Source: Hymenobacter gummosus (GTDB lineage: Bacteria; Bacteroidota; Bacteroidia; Cytophagales; Hymenobacteraceae). From it: 64,000 nucleotides of DNA. The first letter of the stretch is position 1. Each line of letters opens with the position of its first letter. Position numbers and translations under genes: made by a program. The stretch lies in contig NZ_RXOF01000003.1 of assembly GCF_003970915.1 (NCBI RefSeq), positions 372,001-436,000 on the forward strand, written 5' to 3'. Of the stretch, positions 8,839 through 18,078 are shown in pieces. Below the pieces are notes generated by a model that searched no databases, had not been told where the DNA came from, and saw only the letters and a list, made by a program, of their open reading frames with translations.

Positions 8839-10560
8839 CTACCAGTAGATCGTGTAGAGGGCCGTCAGCAGCACGATGATAACGGCCGAGCCGATGGCGA
8901 AGCTGCGGTGCGGACGGAACATCGAGGCGTCGACTTCCAGGCCCTTGGGCTGCACGCCGCGGCCGGTTTCGAGCAGGCTGATCAGCACCATCATCACCAC
9001 GCAGAACACGAACACGATGCCCATGCGGTCGAGGAAGGGAATCACGTACATGCCCTTTTCGGCGGCGTCCTGGCTGGGGGCCGAGAAGCCAATGGGCGCC
9101 AGAAACTGCAGGTCCACGAAGCGGGGCAGGAACTTCAGGAACACCGACGCCGCGAAGCCGCCGATGGTGGCAAACAAGGCCGCCGAGGAGGTCGTTTTCT
9201 TCCAGAAGAAGCCCAGGATGAACATGGCGAAGATGCCCGGCGACACGAAGCCGGTGTACTCCTGGATGAACTGGAAGCCGCCTTTCTTGTCGATGCCCAG
9301 GAACGGGGCGATGAGCACGCCCAGCACCATGGCCACCACCACCGTAATCTTGCCCACCGACACCAGCTTCTTCTCCGAAGCCTCGGGGTTGATGACCTTC
9401 TTGTAGATGTCGAGGGTGAAGATGGTGGCAATGGAGTTGGCCTTACCGGCCAGCGAGGCTACCACGGCCGCCGTGAGGGCGGCGAACGAGAGGCCTTTCA
9501 GACCCGCCGGCAGGATGTTCAGCAGCACCGGGTAGGCGCGGTCGGGGTTCAGGTCGGCACCGGCGCCAAACTCGGCCGGGCCGAATTCGCCGGCCTGGTA
9601 AAGCACGTAGGCGGCAATGCCGGGCAGCACCACGATGACGGGCATCAGCAGCTTCAGGAAGGCGGCGAAGAGGATACCGTTGCGGGCGGTGGGCAGGTCG
9701 GCACCCAGGGCGCGCTGCGTGATGTACTGGTTGCAGCCCCAGTAGTTCAGGTTCACAATCCACATGCCGCCGAGCAGCACCGTCAGGCCGGGTAGGTCGA
9801 GGTAGTGCGCGTCGTCGCGCTTGAGGATCATGTGGAAGTGGTCATCGGCCAGCTTGGTCATCTGCGAGAAGCCCGCCAGCACGCCCGACTGCCCGTAGTG
9901 CTCGGCCACCAGGTTCAGGGCCAGGTAAGTGGTGGCCAGACCGCCCAGAATCAGGAAGAACACCTGGATAACGTCGGTGAAGCCGATAACCTTCATGCCG
10001 CCCAGGGTGATGATGACGGCGAAAATGGCCAACGCACCCATGCAGAACGTCAAACTCAGGCCCGAAATGCTGCTTACGGCAATGGCGCCCAGGTACAGAA
10101 TCGAAGTCAGGTTCACCACCACGTACAGGGCCAGCCAGAAGATGGCCATAATCATGGCCACCGTGCCGTTGTAGCGCTGGTGCAGAAACTGCGGCATCGT
10201 GAAAATCTTGTTCTTCAGGTATACCGGAATGAAGAACGTGGCCACGATGACCAGCGTGAGGGCCGCCATCCACTCGTAGGTGGAAATGGCCAGGCCGATG
10301 GCGAAGCCCGAGCCCGACATGCCCACAAACTGCTCGGCCGAGATGTTGGAGGCAATGAGCGAGGAGCCGATGGCCCACCACGTCAGCGAGCCTTCCGCCA
10401 GGAAGTAGTCCTTGGAGTCGCCCTCCAGGGTGCCGTCATGGCCGGTTTTGCGGCGGTACACCCAGATACCGTAGCCAGCTACGATAAGGAAGTAGACGAA
10501 GAAAACGACGTAGTCGAGGGTGGAAAGTTCGTGCACTGGCAGAAGATTGGAAGTAGGCAA
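8839..10560 (-). CDS. SSS-family sodium/sugar symporter (probable xylose uptake)
   Basis: 573 residues with about 14 hydrophobic helices. SNISAEQFVGMSGSGFAIG in the second helix and NLNYWGCNQYITQRALGA near residue 277 are typical of bacterial SGLT-like sugar symporters. It imports a sugar with sodium across the inner membrane. Its place just downstream of xylA and xylB on the same strand makes xylose the likely substrate. The first codon of the longest form is TTG; a GTG eight codons later is an alternative start, and an in-frame stop upstream rules out an earlier ATG. Confidence 0.85.
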   Translation of the reverse strand: MPTSNLLPVHELSTLDYVVFFVYFLIVAGYGIWVYRRKTGHDGTLEGDSKDYFLAEGSLTWWAIGSSLIASNISAEQFVGMSGSGFAIGLAISTYEWMAALTLVIVATFFIPVYLKNKIFTMPQFLHQRYNGTVAMIMAIFWLALYVVVNLTSILYLGAIAVSSISGLSLTFCMGALAIFAVIITLGGMKVIGFTDVIQVFFLILGGLATTYLALNLVAEHYGQSGVLAGFSQMTKLADDHFHMILKRDDAHYLDLPGLTVLLGGMWIVNLNYWGCNQYITQRALGADLPTARNGILFAAFLKLLMPVIVVLPGIAAYVLYQAGEFGPAEFGAGADLNPDRAYPVLLNILPAGLKGLSFAALTAAVVASLAGKANSIATIFTLDIYKKVINPEASEKKLVSVGKITVVVAMVLGVLIAPFLGIDKKGGFQFIQEYTGFVSPGIFAMFILGFFWKKTTSSAALFATIGGFAASVFLKFLPRFVDLQFLAPIGFSAPSQDAAEKGMYVIPFLDRMGIVFVFCVVMMVLISLLETGRGVQPKGLEVDASMFRPHRSFAIGSAVIIVLLTALYTIYW

Positions 10561-10640
10561 TGGCGGTAAAAATGGGCACTGCCGCCGAGAGTATCATCCT
10601 GTCAGGTCAGGAATTCTCGGCGGCAGCGCGCATTTTGTCA

Positions 10641-11969
10641 CTAGATGTAGCGGTTCAGCAGGTTTTCCAGGTACTCCTGGCGGCCGCTGCGCACCTCCGG
10701 CTCGCCGTTTTCGGCGGCGTAGTCGCGCAGCTGCTCCAGCGTGAGCTGGCCCTGCTCAAAAGCCTGACCAGCACCGGAGTCGAACGAGGCGTAGCGCTCC
10801 TGGCGGATCTTTTTGTAGTCGGATTTCTGCAGGATGTTGTCGGCCGTGATGAGGGCGCGGGCAAACAGGTCCATGCCGCCGATGTGGGCGTAAAACAAAT
10901 CCTGCGGGTCGGTGGAGTTGCGGCGGATTTTGGCGTCGAAGTTGATGCCGCCGCCCTGCAGGCCGCCGGCTTCCAGAATCACCAGCATGGATTCCGTCAG
11001 CTCGTAGATGTCGTTCGGGAACTGGTCGGTGTCCCAGCCGTTCTGGTAGTCGCCGCGGTTGGCGTCGATGCTGCCCAGCATACCCGCGTCGGCGGCTACC
11101 TGCAGCTCGTGCTGGAAGGTGTGGCCGGCCAGGGTGGCGTGGTTGACTTCCAGGTTCAGCTTGAAGTCGTCCATCAAATCGTACTGGCGCAGGAAGCCGA
11201 TGACGGTGGCCGCGTCGTAGTCGTACTGGTGCTTGGTGGGCTCCATCGGCTTGGGCTCGATGAAGAAGTTGCCCTTGAAGCCCTGCTTGCGGGCGTAATC
11301 CTTGGCCGTATGCAGGAAGCGGGCGAAGTGCTCCTGCTCACGCTTCATGTTGGTGTTCAGCAGGGTCATGTAGCCTTCGCGGCCGCCCCAGAACACGTAG
11401 TTTTCGCCGCCGAGGGCAATGGTCGCGTCGAGGGCTGCCTTCACCTGGGCCGCGCCGTGGGCCAGCACGTGGAAGTCGGGGTTGGTGCTGGCGCCGTTCA
11501 TGTAGCGGCGGTGCGAGAACAGGTTGGCGGTGCCCCAGAGCAGCTTGATGCCGGTTTCCTGCTGCTTCTGCTTGGCGTACTCCACCATGGTCTGCAGGCG
11601 CCGCTCGTTGTCGGCCACGTCGTTGGTGTAGTCCACCACGTCCACGTCGTGGAAGCAGTAGTAGGGCAGCCCGAGCTTGCTCATGAACTCGAAGGCGGCG
11701 TCCATCTTGGCCTTGGCGCGGCCGATGGCGTCCGAATCAGCGTCCCAGGGAAACAGGTGGGTGGCTTCGCCGAAGGGGTCGGCGCCGGAGCCGTTGAAGG
11801 AGTGCCAGTAGGCCCCGGCGAAGCGCAGCCACTCGGCCATCGGCTTGCCGGCTACCACGCGCTGGGCGTCGTACCAGCGGAACGCCAGCGGGTTGTCGGA
11901 TTCCAGCCCTTCGAACGGGATGGTGGGGATGGTAGCGAAGAACTGCTTTTCGCTAATCAGCGTGCTCAT
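10641..11969 (-). CDS. xylA: Xylose isomerase
   Basis: 442 residues, the normal length of class II xylose isomerases. It converts D-xylose to D-xylulose in the cytoplasm. The catalytic histidine region [11 protein letters not shown], the metal-binding [15 protein letters not shown] and the metal site [19 protein letters not shown] are all present. It lies between xylB and the sugar symporter in the same direction, so uptake, isomerisation and phosphorylation are encoded together. The GAAATGTTTC palindrome about 22 bases upstream weakly resembles the operator sites seen near the LacI-family gene. Confidence 0.96.
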   Translation of the reverse strand: MSTLISEKQFFATIPTIPFEGLESDNPLAFRWYDAQRVVAGKPMAEWLRFAGAYWHSFNGSGADPFGEATHLFPWDADSDAIGRAKAKMDAAFEFMSKLGLPYYCFHDVDVVDYTNDVADNERRLQTMVEYAKQKQQETGIKLLWGTANLFSHRRYMNGASTNPDFHVLAHGAAQVKAALDATIALGGENYVFWGGREGYMTLLNTNMKREQEHFARFLHTAKDYARKQGFKGNFFIEPKPMEPTKHQYDYDAATVIGFLRQYDLMDDFKLNLEVNHATLAGHTFQHELQVAADAGMLGSIDANRGDYQNGWDTDQFPNDIYELTESMLVILEAGGLQGGGINFDAKIRRNSTDPQDLFYAHIGGMDLFARALITADNILQKSDYKKIRQERYASFDSGAGQAFEQGQLTLEQLRDYAAENGEPEVRSGRQEYLENLLNRYI

Positions 11970-12037
11970 CAGAGTATGGGTATTGTGGGTGAAATGTTTC
12001 GGGTTTTGGGGGATGGCTCAACGCCGGCTAATCGTTT

Positions 12038-12223
12038 GTCATCCTGAGCAAAGCGAAGGACCTTCCTCGCGCCTTGCACTGGTGGTCAAGTCCAGGCTTC
12101 GGCGCTTTGATAGGTGGACGTTGTTCGCTGCGCTTGGTCGTTGGGGTAGCTGAGCGTCTGCACTTCGTAGGTAGCGGCGGTGCGGGGTTCGAGGAAGGTC
12201 CTTCGGCTTTGCCTCAGGATGAC
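12038..12223. repeat. Long-loop inverted repeat (GTCAT family)
   Basis: Arm 12038-12069 (GTCATCCTGAGCAAAGCG at its start) pairs with 12190-12223 (ending TGCCTCAGGATGAC), differing by two single-base insertions. The 120-base stretch between the arms shows no gene. The element lies between xylA and xylB, so it would be part of their joint transcript. Confidence 0.8.
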
Positions 12224-12259
12224 GTTCTTATTACCCTTTTTGCCCCGCTCCTTGCCGTG

Positions 12260-13741
12260 CTACTGCAGTTGCGCCTGCAGCTTCTCTTTCCAGCGCTGGT
12301 ACACGGCCTCGTAAGCTTCAGCGTCCGCACCCGGCTTCACCTGGCGCAGGGGCTGCACGCGGCTGAAGGCTTCGTCGGCGGTGGCGAAGGTGCCCGCGCC
12401 GATGCCCGCGCCCAGGGCCGCACCCACCGAGCCGTCGGTCTGGTACAGCTCCACGGTGAGGCCGGTCACGTCGGCAAAGGCCTGGGCAAAGACTTCGCTC
12501 AAAAACATATTGGTGTGCCCGGCCTTGACGACGGTCGGGTGCAGGCCGCCGGCGCGCATGAGGTCCAGGCCGTAGCGGAAGGCAAAGGCCACACCCTCCT
12601 GCCCGGCGCGCAGCATATGGGCCGGCGTGTGCACGTTCAGGTCGATGTCCACGAACTGCGCGCCCACCTGCTGATTCTCCAGCATGCGCTCGGCGCCGTT
12701 GCCGAAGGGCAGGCACAAGAGCCCGTCCGCGCCCACCGGCACGGCGGCGGCCCGCTCGTTGACTTCGGGGTAGCTCAGGGCGGGGGCGGCCACGCTGCGC
12801 ACCCAGCGGTTGAGGCTGCCGGTACCGTTGATGCACAGCAGCACGCCCAGCCGGGTTTTGTCGCGGGAGTGGTTGACGTGGGCGAAGGGGTTGACGCGGG
12901 ATTTTTGGTCCACGAACAGCTGGTCCGTCACGGCGTAGATGACGCCCGAGGTGCCCGCCGTGGCCGCCACCTCGCCCGGCCGCAGCACGTTCAGCGACAG
13001 GGCGTTGTTGGGCTGGTCGCCGGCCTTGTAGGTGACGGGGATGCCGGGCGTGAGGCCCAGCTCTTCGGCCACTTCGCGGCGCACCACCCCGTGCGGGGCA
13101 AACACCTCGCGCACCGGCGGAATCAGCGCCCGGTCGAAGCCGAAGAAGCGGAACACATCCTCCGACAAGCCGTGGCGGGCGAAGTCCCAGAACACGCCTT
13201 CCGACAAAGCCGAAATGCTGGTGGTGGCTTGCCCGGTAAGCTGCAGGGCCAGGAAGTCGCCGGGCAGCATAATCTGGTCGATGCGCCCGTACACTTCGGG
13301 CTCGTGCTCCTTCACCCAGGCCAGCTTGGCGGCGGTGAAGTTGCCGGGCGAGTTCAGCAAGTGGGCCAGGCACTCCCCTTCCCCGATGGCCTCGAAGGCC
13401 GCCTGCCCGTACGGCACCGCCCGCGAGTCGCACCAGATGATAGCGTCGCGCAGGGCGTGCTGGTCCTTGTCGACCACCACCAGCCCGTGCATCTGGTAGG
13501 CAATACCGATGGCGCTGATCTGCCGCGGGTCGTACAGGTGGGTAGCGTGGGCCTTGAGGATGGCCTGCTTCGCGTCCTGCCACCACTGCAGCGGGTACTG
13601 CTCGGCCCAGCCGGGCTGGCGGGCAATGATTTCCCGCTCCGTCTCGGGGTAGCTGACCGAAACGAGGGTTTGCCGGGAGTCGGCGTCCACCACTGAAACT
13701 TTGATGGACGAGGTGCCGAGGTCGATACCGAGAAGGAGCAT
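12260..13741 (-). CDS. xylB: Xylulokinase
   Basis: 493 residues of the FGGY sugar kinase family, which phosphorylates D-xylulose with ATP to xylulose 5-phosphate, feeding the pentose phosphate pathway. The first phosphate-binding motif GIDLGTSSIKVSVVD is at the N-terminus, the substrate region YQMHGLVVVDKD and IIWCDSRA follow, and the second ATP-binding half carries AGDQPNNALSLNVLRPGE and ATAGTSGVIY. The gene is next to xylA on the same strand. Start ATG is unambiguous because the phosphate motif begins at residue 5. Confidence 0.95.
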   Translation of the reverse strand: MLLLGIDLGTSSIKVSVVDADSRQTLVSVSYPETEREIIARQPGWAEQYPLQWWQDAKQAILKAHATHLYDPRQISAIGIAYQMHGLVVVDKDQHALRDAIIWCDSRAVPYGQAAFEAIGEGECLAHLLNSPGNFTAAKLAWVKEHEPEVYGRIDQIMLPGDFLALQLTGQATTSISALSEGVFWDFARHGLSEDVFRFFGFDRALIPPVREVFAPHGVVRREVAEELGLTPGIPVTYKAGDQPNNALSLNVLRPGEVAATAGTSGVIYAVTDQLFVDQKSRVNPFAHVNHSRDKTRLGVLLCINGTGSLNRWVRSVAAPALSYPEVNERAAAVPVGADGLLCLPFGNGAERMLENQQVGAQFVDIDLNVHTPAHMLRAGQEGVAFAFRYGLDLMRAGGLHPTVVKAGHTNMFLSEVFAQAFADVTGLTVELYQTDGSVGAALGAGIGAGTFATADEAFSRVQPLRQVKPGADAEAYEAVYQRWKEKLQAQLQ

Positions 13742-13744
13742 AAG

Positions 13745-13853
13745 TTAGGGGCTTGGGGACTTGGGGTCTTGGGGGCTTGGTTTTTCGGAGTGGAGTCCGT
13801 TGATATGGGGCTGGCAGTTCAACAGCTGAACGTCACCAAGCGCCCAAGACCCT
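13745..13853. repeat. Mirrored short repeats between xylB and the GH43 gene
   Basis: The left part holds variants of GGGGCTTGGGGACTTGGGG (13748-13779); the right part reads ACCAAGCGCCCAAGACCC (13836-13853), its rough reverse complement. Together they could fold into an imperfect hairpin within a likely joint transcript. Confidence 0.6.
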
Positions 13854-13854
13854 G

Positions 13855-15594
13855 CTATTCAATTCTAAACCAGTCGATGTCGGCGTTGCCGCTGTCGTTG
13901 AATTTGGTGGGGCGGGTGCAGAACAGGCCGACTTTGGCGCCGATCCACTTGCCTTCCTTGGCCTGAAACTCCTGGCCCACGGGCTGGAAGGTCTGCCCGT
14001 CGAGGCTGTAGCTGAACTGGCATTTGGCCCCGGCCTTCACCGCCACGCGCAGGTACAGCGGCTGCCGGGCCTGGGCCGCCGGGATGGTGAGGGGCGCGGT
14101 GCTGGTTTCGGCGGTGAGCTTTTCGGCGTTCAGGCAGACGTTCTGGCTGACTTGCAGCTGCCCGCCGGTGTAGCTCAGGCCCAGGTAGGCGTAGTCCTGG
14201 CCCATCATCACCAGGCCCAGCTTTTCCCCTTCCAGCCGCGGCGCGAAGGTGAGCTTGGTGGTGGCGGTGAAGACGTCGGCCGGGAGCTTCTGCAGCAGTA
14301 GGTTGGGCAGCTGCCAGAGGTTCTTGTAGCCCTCCGGCGTCTGCATGGCGTACAGGCGCAGGTAGCCCTGCGGACCGTTCAGGAAGGCCCAGTAATCCTG
14401 CGGGTTGGCGTGCCACTGCCACTGCAGGCCCAGCTGGTTGCTGCTGAACTCGTCCGAGGTCGGTGGGGTGGCCAGGGGCTGGGTTTTGGCCTTGATTTTG
14501 GGCTTGCGGTAGGTCAGTACCGGCTGGCCTTTGCCGTCCCCGTCGGGGTCTTCGCCGATGACGGGCCAGTCGTTTTTCCAGACCATGGGCTGCAGGTGCA
14601 CCACGCGGCCGTAGGGGCCCTGATCCTGGAAGTGCAGAAACCAGTCCTCGCCCGCGTCGGTGTCCACCCAGGCGCCCTGGTGCGGGCCGTTGATGGCGGT
14701 TTTGCCCTGGTCCATCACGATGCGCTCCTCGTAGGGACCGTACACGTTCCTGGAGCGCAGCACCAGCTGCCAGCCCGTGGGCACGCCGCCGGCCGGGGCG
14801 AAGATGTAGTAGTAGCCGCCGCGCTTGTAGAACTTCGGTCCTTCCAGCGTGGGGTGGCCCTGGTGCCCGTCGAACACCAGCGCGTCGTCGCCGGTGAGGC
14901 TGAGCCCGTCCGGGGCCATGGGGCTGACGGCCAGGATGGTCTTGATGCCGGCCCGCGAGCCGGCGAAGCCGTGCACCAGGTAGGCCTTGCCGTCCTCGTC
15001 CCAGAGCGGGCAGGGGTCAATCCAGCCCTTGGCTTCCTTGATGCACACCGGCGTCGACCAGGGCCCGGCCGGGTTCCTGGCCTTGGTCACGAAGATGCCC
15101 AGGTCCGGGTCGGGGTAGTAGATGTAGAACTCCTTGTTGTGGTAGCGGATGGCCGGGGCCCACACTCCGTTGCCGTGCTGGGGCACCGCGTAGCGCGCCA
15201 GCGGGGGCTGCTGCCGAAATACCGCGCCGATAATCGACCAGTTCACCAGGTCCTTGGAGTGCAGAATCTGCAGGCCCGGCACCGCGTTGAAGCTCGACGA
15301 AGTCAGGTAGAAGTCGGATCCTACGCGCACTACGTCCGGGTCGGAGTAGTCGGCGTAGAGCACCGGGTTCTTGTAGGTGCCGTTGCCCAGGTCGGGCACC
15401 CACACCTTCGACACGCCCGGCTGCGCCAGGGCTCCGCTTAGACCCGCGCCGGCCAGCACCAGGCCCATGACCAGGCGGAGCAGCAAGCAACAGGGCGCGG
15501 AGGAACGGAGCACGGAAAACAGCGGAACTGAGGAGCGGAACGTAGGCCGCCAAGGCCCTTCCGGGAAGGAAAGATACTGCAGCATTGAAATCAT
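13855..15594 (-). CDS. Exported GH43 beta-xylosidase / arabinofuranosidase
   Basis: About 579 residues. The five-bladed propeller of GH43 shows the catalytic base in YADYSDPDVVR, the pKa-tuning aspartate in WIDPCPLWDEDG and the general acid glutamate in HPTLEGPKFY. The last 190 residues form the beta-sandwich often found after GH43 domains. It releases xylose or arabinose from xylo-oligosaccharides in the periplasm, feeding the symporter and xylA/xylB. A hydrophobic stretch ending GALAQ is a signal peptide, but the start is uncertain: ATGs at 15594 and 15585 are both possible, the latter giving a shorter n-region, and an in-frame TTG lies at 15630. Confidence 0.85.
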   Translation of the reverse strand: MISMLQYLSFPEGPWRPTFRSSVPLFSVLRSSAPCCLLLRLVMGLVLAGAGLSGALAQPGVSKVWVPDLGNGTYKNPVLYADYSDPDVVRVGSDFYLTSSSFNAVPGLQILHSKDLVNWSIIGAVFRQQPPLARYAVPQHGNGVWAPAIRYHNKEFYIYYPDPDLGIFVTKARNPAGPWSTPVCIKEAKGWIDPCPLWDEDGKAYLVHGFAGSRAGIKTILAVSPMAPDGLSLTGDDALVFDGHQGHPTLEGPKFYKRGGYYYIFAPAGGVPTGWQLVLRSRNVYGPYEERIVMDQGKTAINGPHQGAWVDTDAGEDWFLHFQDQGPYGRVVHLQPMVWKNDWPVIGEDPDGDGKGQPVLTYRKPKIKAKTQPLATPPTSDEFSSNQLGLQWQWHANPQDYWAFLNGPQGYLRLYAMQTPEGYKNLWQLPNLLLQKLPADVFTATTKLTFAPRLEGEKLGLVMMGQDYAYLGLSYTGGQLQVSQNVCLNAEKLTAETSTAPLTIPAAQARQPLYLRVAVKAGAKCQFSYSLDGQTFQPVGQEFQAKEGKWIGAKVGLFCTRPTKFNDSGNADIDWFRIE

Positions 15595-15602
15595 ATGCAA
15601 TT

Positions 15603-15616
15603 CGGAAACCTTTCCG
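15603..15616. promoter_or_regulatory. Operator-like palindrome A (CGGAAACCTTTCCG)
   Basis: Six-base arms CGGAAA and TTTCCG are perfectly complementary around two central bases. It sits just before the GH43 start region and is the first of three similar sites in the gap shared with the divergent LacI-family gene. If the TTG at 15630 were the true GH43 start this site would fall inside the coding part. Confidence 0.5.
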
Positions 15617-15726
15617 CTAAGTAAACCCAACTTGCTTTCATTACCGATTATTGACGTGATAATCAGCGTTATTTAGCGCGCAGTTTCGCGTTTTAAGCAG
15701 ATTATCAAGGCAATAAAATAACTTAT

Positions 15727-15740
15727 CGGTATCGTTTCCG
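15727..15740. promoter_or_regulatory. Operator-like palindrome B (CGGTATCGTTTCCG)
   Basis: Two arm positions deviate from a perfect palindrome, but the central CG and the TTTCCG half match site C. It lies midway in the divergent spacer. Confidence 0.4.
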
Positions 15741-15809
15741 AATATCTTCAACCAATCATACCTTGCTTATCACTCAATCCTATTTCGTAGCTTTCCGCTC
15801 CCCGTTTTC

Positions 15810-15823
15810 CGGAACCGTTTCCG
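15810..15823. promoter_or_regulatory. Operator-like palindrome C (CGGAACCGTTTCCG)
   Basis: One arm mismatch around a central CG, the form common for LacI-family operators. It lies 45 bases before the regulator start, a position fitting autoregulation. Confidence 0.5.
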
Positions 15824-15868
15824 GCGCAGTTACAGGCGCAATCCGCGCCCGACTTCTCTCCTCTTCCA

Positions 15869-16897
15869 ATGGCCAAAGGCAACAAGCGCATTTCCATTGC
15901 CGACCTCGCCGCCGAGCTGGGCCTGGCCATTTCTACCGTGTCGCGGGCGCTGAACAACGCCCCGGACGTGAGCGGGGCCACCAAGGCGCAGGTGTGGGCG
16001 CTGGCCGAGAAGTGGAATTACCAGCCCAACAGCCTGGCCGCGTCCTTGCGCCGGGGCCGCAGCAACATGCTGGGCGTCATCGTGCCCCACATCAACGGGG
16101 CGTTTTTCCCGGCCGTGGTGCACGGCATCGAAAACGGGGCCAGCCAGGCCGGCCTGAACGTGCTCATCTGCCAGTCGAACGAGGACGCGCGCCAGGAGCA
16201 GAAGCACGTGGAAGCCCTGCTCAAGGCCCAGGTCGACGGCATTCTGGTGTCGGCCTCCAATACCACCGAGGACCTGGCCCACTTCGAGCGGATTCGCGCC
16301 CAGGGCACGCCGCTGGTGTTTTTCGACCGGATGCCGGCCCTGCCCCAAGCCTGCGGGGTGGTGGTCGACGATTACCGCGGGGCCTACCAGGTGATGGAGC
16401 ACCTCATCGGGCAGGGCTGCCGGCGCATTGCCCACCTGGCCGGCCCGCCCCACCTGAACACCACCGCCGAGCGGCTGCGGGCCTACCGCGAGGCGCTGCT
16501 GGCCCACGGCCTGCCCTTCGACGAGCAGTTGGTAGTACCGCTGGACAATTCCACCACCGACGCCGGGGCCGCGGCCATGCGCCGCCTGCTGGGCCTCTAC
16601 CAGCCGCCCGACGCGGTGTTTTCGGCCTACGACTTCCCGGCCGGCGGGGCCCTGCAGCTGCTGGAGGAGCGCGGCATCCGCGTGCCGCAGGACGTGGCCC
16701 TGGTTGGCTTCAGCAACGAGCCGTTTACGACCATGGTGCGCCCGCGCCTCAGCTCGGTCGACCAGCGCGGGGTGCTCATGGGCGAGGCGGCGGTGCAGCT
16801 GTTTCTGCAGCTGCTCAAGCGCACGGAGCTGTTCAGCGGCCGGCGCATCGTGCTCAAGCCCCAGCTCGTCGTGCGCGAGTCGTCGGTGCGGCGGTAG
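15869..16897 (+). CDS. LacI-family regulator of the xylose locus
   Basis: 342 residues. The N-terminal helix-turn-helix reads ISIADLAAELGLAISTVSRALNN, followed by the hinge region and a periplasmic-binding-protein-like effector domain (about 65-335) beginning NMLGVIVPHINGAFF. Such proteins bind palindromic operators and usually release them on binding a sugar. The gene is divergent from the GH43-xylB-xylA-symporter run and is the only regulator nearby, so it probably represses these genes until xylose or a related sugar is present. The effector itself is inferred. Confidence 0.9.
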   Translation: MAKGNKRISIADLAAELGLAISTVSRALNNAPDVSGATKAQVWALAEKWNYQPNSLAASLRRGRSNMLGVIVPHINGAFFPAVVHGIENGASQAGLNVLICQSNEDARQEQKHVEALLKAQVDGILVSASNTTEDLAHFERIRAQGTPLVFFDRMPALPQACGVVVDDYRGAYQVMEHLIGQGCRRIAHLAGPPHLNTTAERLRAYREALLAHGLPFDEQLVVPLDNSTTDAGAAAMRRLLGLYQPPDAVFSAYDFPAGGALQLLEERGIRVPQDVALVGFSNEPFTTMVRPRLSSVDQRGVLMGEAAVQLFLQLLKRTELFSGRRIVLKPQLVVRESSVRR

Positions 16898-16953
16898 GGC
16901 TTAGGTAAGCACGCCCGTGCCAACCGGGGAACGACTTTCCGGCCAGCGTGGGT

Positions 16954-16961
16954 TACCTTTG
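16954..16961 (+). promoter_or_regulatory. -7 promoter box TACCTTTG
   Basis: Fits TAnnTTTG exactly and ends five bases before the GTG start that follows, so the transcript would begin at or next to the start codon (leaderless). No clear -33 TTG at the usual spacing was found. Confidence 0.45.
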
Positions 16962-16966
16962 CGGCC

Positions 16967-17383
16967 GTGAAAACTCCCCGTAGCACCAATCTGCTGGGCT
17001 GGCGGCAGGCGCTGCCGCTGCTGGCCCTGCTGGCGGCCGGCTGCCTGCAGCTGCAAAGCGACAAAGAGCAGCGCGAGGCTGCCCGCCAAAAGGTAATGGA
17101 CCGCCACAACGAGCTGATGGACCGCATGGACGAGCTGACCCTGCTGCGGCAGCAGCTGCGCCAGGTGCCCGATACCGCCGAGGCCGGCCGCCGCAGCCGC
17201 GCCCTGCTGGCCGCCGACGCCGCCATGATGGACTGGATGCACCAGTACCACAACCCCGCCGATACCATGCGCCAGGAACGGGCCCTGGCCTACCTGGCCG
17301 CCCAGCAGCGCCGCATCGACTCGGTGGGCACGCTCATGCAGCAGAGCGTCGACGCGGCGCAGGCGCTGCTGAAGGGCCAGTAG
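16967..17383 (+). CDS. Small helical lipoprotein of unknown function
   Basis: 138 residues starting at GTG. Residues 1-26 are a lipoprotein signal ending LLALLAAGC. The mature part is almost wholly helical and rich in Q, R, E and M (for example MDRHNELMDRMDELTLLRQQ), like a coiled-coil lipoprotein. No domain family was recognised. It precedes the SCO and cytochrome c genes by only 30 bases and on the same strand, so it may be co-transcribed with them and act in the same envelope process. Confidence 0.7.
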   Translation: MKTPRSTNLLGWRQALPLLALLAAGCLQLQSDKEQREAARQKVMDRHNELMDRMDELTLLRQQLRQVPDTAEAGRRSRALLAADAAMMDWMHQYHNPADTMRQERALAYLAAQQRRIDSVGTLMQQSVDAAQALLKGQ

Positions 17384-17413
17384 CCCGCCCTACCCCGCTT
17401 TTTACCGCTTGCC

Positions 17414-18073
17414 ATGCCCCGATTTTCCTTTCTGCGCACCGTGCTCGGCCTGAGCGCGGCTTCCCTGCTCCTGCTGTCGGCCTGCCAGTCGACGCCCGAT
17501 AAGCCCCTGCCCATCTACGGCGGCGAAGAAATAGCGCCCGGCGACACGGTGTACCCGCGCATCCCGGACTACACGCTGCTCAACCAGGACCGCCAGACCG
17601 TCACGCCCGCCACCTTCGCGGGCAAGGTGTACGTGTCCGACTTCTTCTTCGCTACCTGCCCCGACATCTGCCCCGTCATGCAGACGCAGATGCTGCGCGT
17701 GTACGAGAAGTACAAGGACGACCCGCGCGTGGGCTTTATCTCGCACACCATCGACCCCTCCCACGACTCCATCCCGGTGCTGCGCGACTACGCCCAGCGC
17801 CTGGGCGTGCCCACGGCCCGCCAGTGGCACTTCGTGACGGCCCCGCGCGACACTATCTTCCACTTGGCCCGCATCTACATGGCCGGCGTGCAGCTCCACC
17901 CCGACGCGCCCCGCGGCGTGCTGCACAGCGGGGCCTTTGCTTTGGTCGACCCCCAGCGCCACATCCGCGGCGTGTACGACGGCACCGTGCCCGACCAGGT
18001 CGATAAGCTGCTGGCCGACCTGCCGCGCCTGCTGGCCGAGCTGCCCGAAGCCCCGGCTGCGGCCGCCAAATAG
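17414..18073 (+). CDS. SCO1/SenC-family lipoprotein (copper delivery to cytochrome oxidase)
   Basis: 219 residues with a lipobox (SLLLLSAC) and a thioredoxin-like fold. The copper-binding CPDICP motif (about residue 79) and the conserved histidine in GVLHSGAFALVD (about 171) are present. SCO proteins insert copper into the CuA site of cytochrome c oxidase or act as thiol reductants at the outer face of the inner membrane. The next gene, six bases on, encodes a cytochrome c, which supports a role in respiration. Confidence 0.88.
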   Translation: MPRFSFLRTVLGLSAASLLLLSACQSTPDKPLPIYGGEEIAPGDTVYPRIPDYTLLNQDRQTVTPATFAGKVYVSDFFFATCPDICPVMQTQMLRVYEKYKDDPRVGFISHTIDPSHDSIPVLRDYAQRLGVPTARQWHFVTAPRDTIFHLARIYMAGVQLHPDAPRGVLHSGAFALVDPQRHIRGVYDGTVPDQVDKLLADLPRLLAELPEAPAAAAK

Positions 18074-18078
18074 CCCGC

